Shown: piece after piece, positions 44,001-52,294 of the stretch
Position numbering within the stretch: the stretch's first letter is position 1
Layout: the number at the start of each line of letters is the position of its first letter
Assembly: GCF_001542815.1 (NCBI RefSeq)
Contig: NZ_CP006992.1
Span: 1,679,501 to 1,743,500, forward strand
Source: Methylobacterium sp. AMS5
GTDB taxonomy: Bacteria > Pseudomonadota > Alphaproteobacteria > Rhizobiales > Beijerinckiaceae
DNA: 64,000 bases
Direction of reading: 5' to 3'
The notes under the pieces: generated by a model
Told to the model about the DNA's origin: nothing
Database searches by the model: none
What the model saw: the letters and a program-made list of their open reading frames with translations, nothing else
Position numbers and translations under genes: made by a program

Positions 44001-47000
44001 CCGGCCTTCCAGCGCCCGGCGACGGGCAGGCCGTGCACCGAACTCAGGGCCACGACCTCGTGCCGGTCGTAGGCGTCGAGGCCCGTGAGGAAGCGTTGCC
44101 CCTCGAGTTCGGCAAGGTCGCTGCGCGTCCCGAGCCCGCGCCGGATCGCCCAAGGCTTCCACGGCCCGCGCGGGGGCGAGCCTGGTCCGTCCGCCGACAG
44201 CAGGGCCGCCGGCCGGAAGTCGGGTGACCAGACGGCGCGCACGCCCGCGTCTTCGCCTACGTCGACGAGGCTCGCCGTCCAGAGCGGCCGGACCTCCGCG
44301 CCAGCGGCCCCGGCCGGCGCAATTGCGCGCTGGACGGCGGCAGACGGCGTCTTCCAGGTCGCCGTCTGGGCCGGCGACAGGTGCAGGCGGGCGGGAAGCT
44401 CGAGGGCGGTCTCGAACGGGCCCGGCTCGTGGCGAGACGCCTCGTAGACCTCGGCGAGCCGCTCGGTCGTGCTCACGCGGCTGACGTCGCGGTTCTCTCG
44501 CCCCAGATCCTTGGCGTCGGCGGCACGTGTGGGCCGGTCGGCGCGGGTGAAGCCCTGGAAGGTCAGGATCGCGGCGTCGTCGGCAAGAACCTCGCGCTGC
44601 CAGCGCGGCGGCAGGCGGCCGGAGAGGGGCAGCGCCATGAGCCGTTCCGCCCGGCGCACCACCGCCATGTCCATGCTGGCCCAGTTGGTCAGCCCCTCGA
44701 GCGAGAACGGGATCGCTCCTCCCGCCCGCTCGCCCTCGTGGTCGTCGGGATTGATGCGGAATACGATCCGGCTCGGGCCCGACAGACGTGCCTCGGCGGG
44801 AAGCGGGATCCGCCCCGCGGGGGAGATCGAGTCCCTGACGAACTGCAGCAAGTCCGGACCTAGCAGAACCTTGTTCCGCGTGAGCCACTCGCGACCGCGA
44901 TAATCGGCTGCGGCTGGATCCGGCTTCTGCGCCGTGTCGCCCGCCACCAGCGCCTCGTAGCGCCGGTGATAGGCGTGACGGAAGGCGACGAAGCCGGCGT
45001 CACGACGGTCCTTCTCGCGCAGGATCGCATCCTGGGCGGGCAGGTCCAAGTCCCGATCGGGCTTGCACAGCTCCTCGGGCTTGGAGAGTCCCGCCTCTCT
45101 GAGCACTCGCTGGCGCACGTCCCGCGGCAGCGTCACATCCGGCCAGAGCGGCTCGGGCTCAACCGGGGGCCTGACGAGATCGCGCCAGATCGCCTCGGCG
45201 AGCCGCCGCGCATCCGGATCGAGGAAGGCGGGCCCGGCATAGAGCCGTTGTTCCTTGGGCAGTGTCCGGGCGGCGGCCTCCTCGGCGAACCGCTCGATCA
45301 GCGTCTTGACGGCTGCCCGCTCGCCGGAGACGTCATTGAGGGCCTGAAGGGCCTTACGAGCCTCGATGCGCTGGGAGGCCAGCGTCCCGTCCACCGGGAG
45401 GCCGCGCCACCGCTTCGGCCGGCCAAGGAGCGCCAAGTGAGCTGCGAACGCTTCCGCGTCCTTGGCCGGCACGAGTTCCGGCAACGTGACAGGCTCGGGG
45501 AGTTGGCGGAAGATCGCCTGCTCCAAGACGTGCTGCGGTGGGAACTCCACGGCGAGCAGCGGCCGCCCATCCCGGGACGGGATCGGTCGCTCGCCGGCAT
45601 CGGGCTGCGCCGCCCGGGCCGGCGAGCGACCGCCGCGTGGGGCGAGGCGCGCCTGCGGCCCGCCGGCGCCGCGCCAGGGCAGAGTCAGCACGAGGTCGGC
45701 GAACCGGAACTTGAGCGCGAGCAGGTCGTCGGGCCGGATGACCGTGAGGCGGGCGCGGTCGAGGGCGAGCTCGCCGTGGCTCGGGACCGGACCCGGCAGG
45801 CCGAGAGGTACGACCGCGTCCGCCGAGCCCGGATGCGGCGTTTCGACGAGCGGGATGTGGAAGAACGCTTCCGCGGCGTCGAAGTCGAGCCGGGAGGTGT
45901 GCCGCTGCCGGCGAGGGCTGCCGGGGTCGGCCTCGTCGTGCCGCTCGGGCAGCGGGATCGCCGCATGGGTCAGGGCGAGGCGCGCCGAGAAGCGCCGCAG
46001 CGTGCGGTCGCCCCCCGTATCGGCGGTGACGATCTCGATCGGCTCGACCCGGCCTGGGGAGCCCGGCCGCGGGCTGAGCGGCGGCAGGGCCGCGACGTCG
46101 TAGACGCCAAGGCTCGTCGCGACCCGGTGGTCCTCCGCAACGGGGGCGAAGCGGAGCCGGGTTCTGACCGGCCGGCCCGGCTCGCCCTGGCGCACGATCT
46201 CCATGTCAGCGACCTCGAAGGCCGCGTCCGTGCGCTCGGTCCCGGCCTCACGGGTGACCACCGCCACCGTCCCGATCCGGCCCTTCCGGTTCGCCTGGAG
46301 GATGCAGCCGGCGACGGTCCTCTCCGGATCGCCCCAGTGGCGCAGCCTCGCCTGCAACTCTGCCGCGAGACGCGGTGGAACGGCGTCGTCGAAGCGCACG
46401 CGCACCGCTACCGAGTTGCCGGCGCCGTCGCGGCTGCCGGCGACAAAGCCCAGGACCGGGGCGCGCCCCTGCGGGCGCTCCAGGATCGGAAACGCATCCT
46501 CGGCCTTGATGCCGCCGACGGTCCCGTAGAGGCCGAGCGTGGTGCCCCTTCCGGCCCCCGGCGGCGCTTCCGCGTCGAAGAGAAGCGTGTCCCTCATGGC
46601 ACCGGTGGCCCTGTCCTCGCCCTCTCGGAACAGGCGCCGCACGTCGAGCCGACGGAAGGTCAGGAAGACGTGCAGGATATAAAACTCGCCCGTCGCCCGG
46701 TCTTTCGGTTCCAGGCGCCAGGTGAAGTCCCTGTTGAGTTGCAGGCGGAGCGACCCCCTTCCCTCGATGCGCGGTCCGAACAGGCCTTTGAGCACGGGGC
46801 CGGCGCGGCGCTCGGGGATCTCGGCCAGAAGTCCCGTCAGAGCGGGCGCGTTGGGGTCGTGGGCGAGAAAGGTATTGAGGAGCATCCTCCCGAACGTCAG
46901 GTCATCGCGCCCATCCCACCACCCCGTCGATGAAAGGCGGATTGTCCAGGGCGCCTGCGGCGTCGGGCGCTCGATGACAAACGTCATCGTGAACGTCCGT

Positions 47001-47428
47001 CCCCTCGGGTCGGGCAGCGAAGCGCTGGTGACGGTGAGGGTCCACCGGCCCGGGACGTAGCGGAGTTCCTGGATGTCGCCGCCGTTGCGCGGGACCCTGA
47101 TCCCGGCTTCCTCGGCCTTGCCGGTCAGCTCGATCCGCGGGATGCTCGCGCGGTCGATCGAGAAGGCCGCGCTGTCACCGAAGTCGCGGGTCCGCCAGGT
47201 CAGGTGAACTCGCTCGTTAGCATCGAGTAGAGCCACGGCGTCGCGGCGCTCGGCATCCAGATAGGCGAGTCGGTAATCTGGGGAGGCCTCCTCCTGCGCC
47301 GCTCCGATCGCGCTCGTGGCGACCAAGGAGGCCGCGCCGCCGAGGACTGTGCGCCTCGTGACGCGCGCAGTTGTTGATCGAGCGCACCCAGGCTTCGGCC
47401 TTGTCTTGCCTCCTCCGTCTGCCGTCAT
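43853..47428 (-). CDS. Giant Tat-exported protein of unknown function, N-terminal part (first gene of the operon)
   Basis: The first 1,142 or so residues of the giant protein. ARVTRRTVLGGAASLVATSA is a good twin-arginine signal (TRRTVLG) with a hydrophobic core, cleavage probably near GAAQ, so folded export by Tat is likely. The body is beta-rich (FTMTFVIERPTPQAPWTIRL, GSLRLQLNRDFTWRLEPKDR), with a helical stretch near residues 610-850 (EAFAAHLALLGRPKRW, RRYEALVAGDTAQ). At the G7 tract (43996-44002) the reading frame is lost after GLPVAGRWKAG, and the last 48 or so codons are Arg/Ser-rich out-of-frame sequence. The ATG at 47428 has a G-rich ribosome site; a GTG at 47443 is possible. Not assignable to a family by eye. 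Confidence 0.7.
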   Translation of the reverse strand: MTADGGGKTRPKPGCARSTTARVTRRTVLGGAASLVATSAIGAAQEEASPDYRLAYLDAERRDAVALLDANERVHLTWRTRDFGDSAAFSIDRASIPRIELTGKAEEAGIRVPRNGGDIQELRYVPGRWTLTVTSASLPDPRGRTFTMTFVIERPTPQAPWTIRLSSTGWWDGRDDLTFGRMLLNTFLAHDPNAPALTGLLAEIPERRAGPVLKGLFGPRIEGRGSLRLQLNRDFTWRLEPKDRATGEFYILHVFLTFRRLDVRRLFREGEDRATGAMRDTLLFDAEAPPGAGRGTTLGLYGTVGGIKAEDAFPILERPQGRAPVLGFVAGSRDGAGNSVAVRVRFDDAVPPRLAAELQARLRHWGDPERTVAGCILQANRKGRIGTVAVVTREAGTERTDAAFEVADMEIVRQGEPGRPVRTRLRFAPVAEDHRVATSLGVYDVAALPPLSPRPGSPGRVEPIEIVTADTGGDRTLRRFSARLALTHAAIPLPERHDEADPGSPRRQRHTSRLDFDAAEAFFHIPLVETPHPGSADAVVPLGLPGPVPSHGELALDRARLTVIRPDDLLALKFRFADLVLTLPWRGAGGPQARLAPRGGRSPARAAQPDAGERPIPSRDGRPLLAVEFPPQHVLEQAIFRQLPEPVTLPELVPAKDAEAFAAHLALLGRPKRWRGLPVDGTLASQRIEARKALQALNDVSGERAAVKTLIERFAEEAAARTLPKEQRLYAGPAFLDPDARRLAEAIWRDLVRPPVEPEPLWPDVTLPRDVRQRVLREAGLSKPEELCKPDRDLDLPAQDAILREKDRRDAGFVAFRHAYHRRYEALVAGDTAQKPDPAAADYRGREWLTRNKVLLGPDLLQFVRDSISPAGRIPLPAEARLSGPSRIVFRINPDDHEGERAGGAIPFSLEGLTNWASMDMAVVRRAERLMALPLSGRLPPRWQREVLADDAAILTFQGFTRADRPTRAADAKDLGRENRDVSRVSTTERLAEVYEASRHEPGPFETALELPARLHLSPAQTATWKTPSAAVQRAIAPAGAAGAEVRPLWTASLVDVGEDAGVRAVWSPDFRPAALLSADGPGSPPRGPWKPWAIRRGLGTRSDLAELEGQRFLTGLDAYDRHEVVALSSVHGLPVAGRWKAGGASIRRAARSSRRRASAFATSSAPPGTGSSQERTCGTGLRSTSRDRCR
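43996..44002. repeat. C7/G7 homopolymer tract at the frame break of the giant gene
   Basis: Seven C on the plus strand (seven G in the coding sense). Reading the coding strand with eight G restores GRWKAGGGLDTKGSQIEPPP and one continuous 2,898-aa frame. This is the typical position and type of a phase-variable tract, though an assembly or sequencing length error would look the same. Confidence 0.75.
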
Positions 47429-47844
47429 CGCCGCCCCCACCACCTCTTGGACGACGACTCAGCCGAGGAATCCAAGATGATTAAACTCAAGATTACAAAT
47501 CATTCTCCGCTTGGCTACGGAATTTTTGGGTGATGCAGCCAAGAGAGGATGCAACGAGCAGCCGGACCGTCGGGGGTGGGCGTAACGCGAACATCTGCTA
47601 CAATTGGATGTTGCGACAGATCGAAACGATCACGCACGGACAAAATATGTCATTAATTAAAATCAATACTCGTTAAGGCATTATCTGCAAGTCACCCCGA
47701 AATGGCGGAACAGCGACATCAAATAGGGGTTGGGGATTCTATCCGAGCATAGGCCCTGATTTTTTGAGCGAGGAGAGCTTAGGATCGAACGCCGGATGGA
47801 GCGAGGCGGCTGGCGAAGATAGCCGTGGCCGCTGTCGCTCGACG
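47429..47844. other. AT-rich upstream region of the giant-protein operon
   Basis: About 415 bp with markedly lower GC than the rest of the window, notably ATTAATTAAAATCAATACTC near 47650-47670. No gene is supported. It is the only non-coding stretch upstream of the giant operon and so should hold its promoter; I could not place convincing -35/-10 elements at consensus spacing. Confidence 0.5.
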
Positions 47845-48000
47845 ATGATCAAGGCCGTAGATGTTGTTGCGGCGCTGGCCGGGCCCTGGTCGAATGGCCA
47901 GATTGAGGAGCGAATCACCCGCCTCAAACTCGTAAAGCGACAGGTGTGCGGTCGAGCCGAACTTGATCTGCTTGAAGCACGGCTGAATCACGCTGGGTAA
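47845..48000 (+). pseudogene. ISL3-type transposase, C-terminal remnant
   Basis: The frame ends GPWSNGQIEERITRLKLVKR then QVCGRAELDLLEARLNHAG and a stop. This is the usual end of ISL3-family transposases (WSNGQxEGxxxRLKxLKRxMYGRAxxDLL). Only about 50 codons remain, and no terminal repeat was identified. Confidence 0.7.
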
Positions 48001-48117
48001 GGCCGACGGCACCGAGAGTGCGACAGGCCCAAGAGTGCAAGCAGAAGCACGCGTATTCGCGCATCAGTTATCCGCCACGTCTCAAGCCGAAGACGCAAAG
48101 GAGGCGAATCTCTAAAG

Positions 48118-49771
48118 CTACCTATCGAGAGGCACAATCGTACCCTGTCGCAACGCCTCGCCGAATGTCTTCGTCTCGTGTTCATAGGCAGCAAACACTG
48201 CCTCCGTCCAAAGGCGCATTCCCTTCATCTTCAAGGGAATGCGTTGTGCTTTGCTGTAATGGAGGCGGGTGACCGCCATCATGCGATCCGCCATCTTCGC
48301 GTCCGTCTTGCGGTCGTCGGCGTGCGCCAGGATTGCCGAGCCCGCACCGCCCATCTCCTCCTCGTCGAGGAAGGTCGCGAGCGACCGCCGGACATCGTGG
48401 GGAGTCCATTCTTCGATCCCGTACTTTGCGAAGAGGCTGTCGGACGTCGTCCGCGAAAACCCGCTTCGCGGCGTCGGTCGACGGCCCGTCCGGCGCTGGG
48501 TCTCGGCTTTGGGCCTGCGCTTGTAGCGGACACCGCGAAGTCGTCGCAGCAGTCCTTCCACTCCCGCGCTGCTGACATGTCCGACGCCCTGGCCGCTCGG
48601 AAAAAGCCACCGGCTCTTTCCGCCTTCGGCATAGGACCGGTACGCCTCAAGGATCGCGATCCCCTTCTCCGGGACCGGAAGAGCGTGCGGCCGCCGGCTT
48701 CCGAGCACGCTTTTCATCTCGTCGGCGGTCCAGTTCAGCGTCCGCCAATCAGGATCCGGTTCGGCAAGATCGAAGATGCGGTTGGCTGGAGTTCCAACGA
48801 GTTGCGCGATCCTCTGGGCGGTCAGCACGATGGCCCACAGCGCTCCAACTGTGCCGGCGGCGACCTGGCGGCGTAGTGTCCCGTAGATGCTCGACCAGCA
48901 CCAACGTGCGCGCGAGGTCGGAGACGGTCGGCGATCTCTCCACCGATCCCGTCTTATGCCGGAACTTCCAGCGCGACCACCACGCGACCTCGTCACCCTT
49001 GAAGCCACAGTAACCCGACCGTTCGCAGAGCGCCCATTCCATCATCGCCTTCGTCTGGCAGACCGTCCGCCAGATCATCGACTTCGGCATTCCAGCGCTC
49101 TTCATGCGCGCCTCCGCGGCGGTAAAGTCAGCGAGGCAGAGCTTCGGCACCTCTACCGCTTCCAGTGCCTCAAAGGCGGGGTTGTGCAGTATCGCCGCGT
49201 ACTGGGACACCCAGCGGGGGGACATGTCCGCGGTTCTCTCCTCGATGAATGCCTTGCGCAGGTAGTGGAAGGTCCAGACGTCTCCGGTCATGGGCACCTC
49301 GGGACCGTTGAAGGTCCCCTCTTCGTCGATCCACGCCTTATTGTTCGCGTAGTAAAACGCCTCGCCTCCGCGGGCGTCGAGGACGCCCCTCATCACCTTG
49401 ATGTACGTACGGCCGTCCGACTTCAGCCGGTCGACCTGGGCGGCGCCACGGCATAGTTCGCGGGCAATGGAGAGGGAGGTGTCCTGGACACTCCCAAGGC
49501 GGAACGTCCTGAGTCGGCCGCGAAGGAACCAAGTCGCCGACTTGGGTCGCAGGCGCAGCACGAGCCCAGGTTCGCTCGCGTCCCTCCACTCGATCATCGT
49601 TCCTTTAAGACGGCCGCCATCGACGTATCGCTTGGCCTGCACCACGATGTCGTTGGTCATCACCACGGTCACGCTCTCGAGAGGCATTACGACCTTCGTT
49701 CCGTCGCCCGCTGCCGGAAGCCGGACAGGGGGGCAGGGCTGGAACCGTACCTTCGTTTCGCCCTCGCTCAT
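48118..49771 (-). pseudogene. Tyrosine-type site-specific integrase, frameshifted
   Basis: An integrase of about 551 codons in two frames. The N-terminal half starts MSEGETKVRFQPCPPVRLPA and holds the SAM-like core-binding domain through PTVSDLARTLVLVEHLRD. The catalytic half continues as TLRRQVAAGTVGALWAIVLT then AQR (first Arg), WTPHDVRRSLATFL (HxxR), the ILAHADDRKTDAKMADRM region and VTRLHYSK (Tyr candidate). The join at about 48,875 is consistent with loss of one AC unit: CGG GAC ACA CTA would give RDTL. The two halves are otherwise undamaged, so the break is recent. It lies 148 bp from the tRNA-Gly 3' fragment, the normal place for an island integrase. Confidence 0.85.
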
Positions 49772-49918
49772 CGGTGCCTCCGTACAACGGGCCCCGTACA
49801 ACAGAATGCTACGGGATACGCCCCCTCATACAATCGCTAAACACATGAAGATCAACGACTTGAAGCCGATAAACTTGTCTCGATTTAATTCGCCTAAACT
49901 CCGGATCTCGATCGACTC

Positions 49919-49969
49919 TGCTTCCCAAGCTGAATGTCGTCGGTTCGATCCCGATCGCCCGCTCCACCA
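49919..49969 (+). other. Attachment site: 3' half of a tRNA-Gly(CCC) gene
   Basis: The sequence has the anticodon loop TTCCCAA, a TPsiC arm with GGTTCGATCC, the acceptor strand CGCCCGC, discriminator T and an encoded CCA (49964-49966). No D-arm or 5' acceptor strand (GCGGGCG) precedes it. The 5' side of the anticodon stem (TCTGC against GCTGA) carries a mismatch, as expected where the tRNA identity ends. This is the typical product of integration into a tRNA 3' end. The orientation puts the island to the left, between this copy and an intact plus-strand tRNA-Gly gene further left that is not in the window. Confidence 0.8.
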
Positions 49970-50112
49970 AATCCCCGATCAAAGCAATGCGTCGGCCAGT
50001 TCTTCGAGGACGCTGCCCGGAATCCGGTCGTGCCTTGCACGACCTCTGTACCATCCCTCAGCGCAGCGCTCTGTCGCTCCCGGTCGTCAAGGCGGAAGAC
50101 GCAGACTGAAGG

Positions 50113-50420
50113 TGGAACGGCGCATCAACGGTCTCAGCGTGATCGATGCGCTGGCTGACGCGATGTGCCTGGGCGGCATCCCCGAGCACATCGGCGGCGA
50201 CGATGGTCCTGAGACGATCTCGAAGGCGCTGCGCAAGTGGGCGCCAAGACGGGGCCGCAGATCCAGGACATCGCGCCGGGCGCGCCGCGGGAGGACAGGT
50301 CTTGCGAGAGCTTCGACGGCAAGCTGCGCAACGAGTGCCTGCGACAGGAGATCGTCTGCTCGCCGAAGGCGGCACAGGCCGTGGTCGCTCTTTGGCACAA
50401 CACCTGCAGCCGTGCCCGGA
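50113..50420 (+). pseudogene. IS3-family transposase (OrfB) remnant, frameshifted
   Basis: Two frames together give an IS3-type integrase core fragment: SVIDALADAMCLGGIPEHIG then GDDGPETISKALRKW in the first. After a shift near 50,237 the second reads VGAKTGPQIQDIAPGAPRED then RSCESFDGKLRNECLRQEIV. The DNGPE and CESFNGKLRDE-type blocks are diagnostic. Both ends are missing. The 143 bp before it, after the attachment site, show nothing recognisable. It ends directly in front of the NCS2 permease gene. Confidence 0.8.
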
Positions 50421-50439
50421 TGTTCGGAGCATCTCCCCC

Positions 50440-51840
50440 ATGGTGTTGATGGCGTCTTCCCCGCCGGATTCCGCGTCCGAGATCGAAGGTCGGGTGGCCC
50501 TTAGGCCCGAGGAACGGGTTCCCCCCGCGGCCCTCGGTCTGCTCGGGCTGCAGCACGTGCTCGTGATGTATGCGGGCGCCGTGGCGATCCCGCTCATCAT
50601 CGGCCGGGCGCTCAACTTGCCGCCCGAGCAGGTGGCCATGCTGGTCAGCGCCGACCTGTTCGCCTGCGGGATCGTCACGCTGATCCAGAGCTGGGGCCTG
50701 CCCGGCATCGGCATCCGCATGCCGGTGATGATGGGCGTCACCTTCGCGGCCGTCGGCCCGATGCTCTCCATGGGCACGAACCCGGCGATCGGCCTCACCG
50801 GCATCTATGGCGCCGTCATCGCCTCCGGCCTGTTCGGCCTCGTCGCCGCACCGGTGATCGGACGCCTCCTGCCGCTGTTCCCGCCGGTCGTGACCGGCAC
50901 CATCATTCTGGTCATCGGCATCTCGCTGATGCGGGTCGGGGTGAACTGGGCCGCCGGCGGCCTTGGCAACCCGAACTACGGCGCCCCCGTCTATCTCGGC
51001 ATCGCGGCCTTCGTGCTCTGCGCGATCCTCGCCATCACCCGCTACGCCACGGGCTTCGTCGCCTCGGCCTCGGTGCTGATCGGGATCGCGCTCGGCATGG
51101 TGCTGGCCGGCTTTGCCGGGCTGGTGGAACTCGACCGTGTCGCCGCGGCGCCCTGGTTCGACATGGTGCGCCCCTTCGCCTTCGGCTGGCCGAGCTTCGA
51201 TCCGGTCTCGATCGTCACCCTGTGCCTGGTGATGATCGTCGTGATGATCGAATCGACCGGGATGTTCCTGGCCCTGTCGCAGATCACCGCCGACCCGGTC
51301 GACGAGCGGCGGCTGACGCGCGGCCTGCGCGCGGACGGGCTCGGCACCGTCATCGGCGGCATCTTCAATACCTTCCCCTACACCTCGTTCTCGCAGAATA
51401 TCGGGCTCGTCGGCGTCACCGGCATCCGCTCGCGCTGGGTCACGGTGGCCGCGGGCTTCATCATGCTCGGCCTCGGACTGGTCCCGAAGCTCGCAGCCCT
51501 GGTCGAGGCCGTGCCGCCATGCGTGCTCGGCGGGGCCGGCCTCGTGATGTTCGGCATGGTCGGCGCGACCGGCACGCGCATCCTCGGCGGCGTCGATTTC
51601 GCGCGCAACCGCAACAACCTGTTCGTTGTCGCGGTCTCGGTCGGTTTCGGCATGATCCCGCTCGTCGCGCCGAACTTCTTCAAGCAGATGCCGCACGCGC
51701 TGCATCCGCTACTGGAATCGGGCATCCTGCTCGCTGCGATCTCGGCGGTGGGGCTGAACCTGTTCTTCAACGGATTCGGCGACAGGGCGGAATCCCGTGA
51801 GGCGGCGATCCGTCAGGCCGAGGTGGCGCAAGCCCACTGA
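50440..51840 (+). CDS. NCS2-family nucleobase permease (uracil/xanthine type)
   Basis: A proton-coupled nucleobase transporter of about 466 aa with around 13-14 helices. Family signatures include LLGLQHVLVMYAGAVAIPLI in TM1, GIGIRMPVMMGVTFAAVGPM (the TM3 region), ESTGMFLALSQIT (the NCS2 motif region with the key Glu) and FNTFPYTSFSQNIGLVGVTG. The match is closest to xanthine/urate-type members. The ATG at 50440 has GGAG ten bases upstream; ATG 50449 is equally possible. The sequence before the start is IS3 debris, so the native promoter may have been replaced. It converges with the ureide-hydrolase operon and fits import of purines or their breakdown products. Confidence 0.9.
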   Translation: MVLMASSPPDSASEIEGRVALRPEERVPPAALGLLGLQHVLVMYAGAVAIPLIIGRALNLPPEQVAMLVSADLFACGIVTLIQSWGLPGIGIRMPVMMGVTFAAVGPMLSMGTNPAIGLTGIYGAVIASGLFGLVAAPVIGRLLPLFPPVVTGTIILVIGISLMRVGVNWAAGGLGNPNYGAPVYLGIAAFVLCAILAITRYATGFVASASVLIGIALGMVLAGFAGLVELDRVAAAPWFDMVRPFAFGWPSFDPVSIVTLCLVMIVVMIESTGMFLALSQITADPVDERRLTRGLRADGLGTVIGGIFNTFPYTSFSQNIGLVGVTGIRSRWVTVAAGFIMLGLGLVPKLAALVEAVPPCVLGGAGLVMFGMVGATGTRILGGVDFARNRNNLFVVAVSVGFGMIPLVAPNFFKQMPHALHPLLESGILLAAISAVGLNLFFNGFGDRAESREAAIRQAEVAQAH

Positions 51841-51886
51841 CGTCACCGCGGGCCCGTCGCAATCGATCAGGCCCCCGGCCGCCGGG

Positions 51887-52294
51887 TCAGAGGGCGCTCG
51901 CGTCCCCATCGGTCGCGTCGTCGATGACGCTGACATGGGCCGCCACCACCTTCCATCCGTCGGGAAAGCGCAGCCAGGTCTGGCTCTGGCGTCCGACGCG
52001 GCCGGGGGCCGCCTCGCGCCGGAACAGCGTCATCGCCACGGCGCAGTCGCGGCCGAAGGTGGTGATGACGGTGCCCGAGAGGTCGCGGGCGAGGCCCTGC
52101 GAGGGCCGCGCCCGGCGGAAGGCGCGGATCGCGTCCATGCCGTAGAGGTTCTCCGCCGCGCCGTAGCGGATCGTGCGGGGATCGTCGTGGAACAGCCGTT
52201 CGAGCGTCGCGACGTCGTTGCTCACGAGCGCCGCCTCGTAGAGCGCGAAGACCCCCTCGACCTCGGCCTTCACCGCGGGATCGTCGATGATCAT
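51887..52294 (-). CDS. hpxZ: HpxZ/AtzH-like protein (DUF3225)
   Basis: A 135-aa NTF2-like cone-fold protein of the DUF3225 family. Two related roles are known: HpxZ in oxalurate breakdown and AtzH, a 1,3-dicarboxyurea deamidase in cyanuric-acid catabolism. Diagnostic segments are VFALYEAALVSNDVATLERL, RTIRYGAAENLYGMDAIRAF and RQSQTWLRFPDGWKVVAAHV. Its start overlaps the amidase stop (ATGA, 52291-52294), so the two are translationally coupled. It is the last gene of the AtzG-AtzE-HpxZ operon. The choice between oxalurate and carboxybiuret substrates is open. Confidence 0.88.
   Translation of the reverse strand: MIIDDPAVKAEVEGVFALYEAALVSNDVATLERLFHDDPRTIRYGAAENLYGMDAIRAFRRARPSQGLARDLSGTVITTFGRDCAVAMTLFRREAAPGRVGRQSQTWLRFPDGWKVVAAHVSVIDDATDGDASAL

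Noticed and set aside
33142..47428. The giant genes as a polyketide/peptide synthetase, Rhs toxin, RTX adhesin or autotransporter
   Set aside because: No condensation, adenylation or ketosynthase motifs, no YD repeats, no GGxGxDxxx nonapeptides and no autotransporter barrel with the usual passenger layout were found.
49861..49970. A complete tRNA gene
   Set aside because: Only the anticodon-loop to 3' end part is present; the D-arm and 5' acceptor strand are missing and the anticodon stem has a mismatch.
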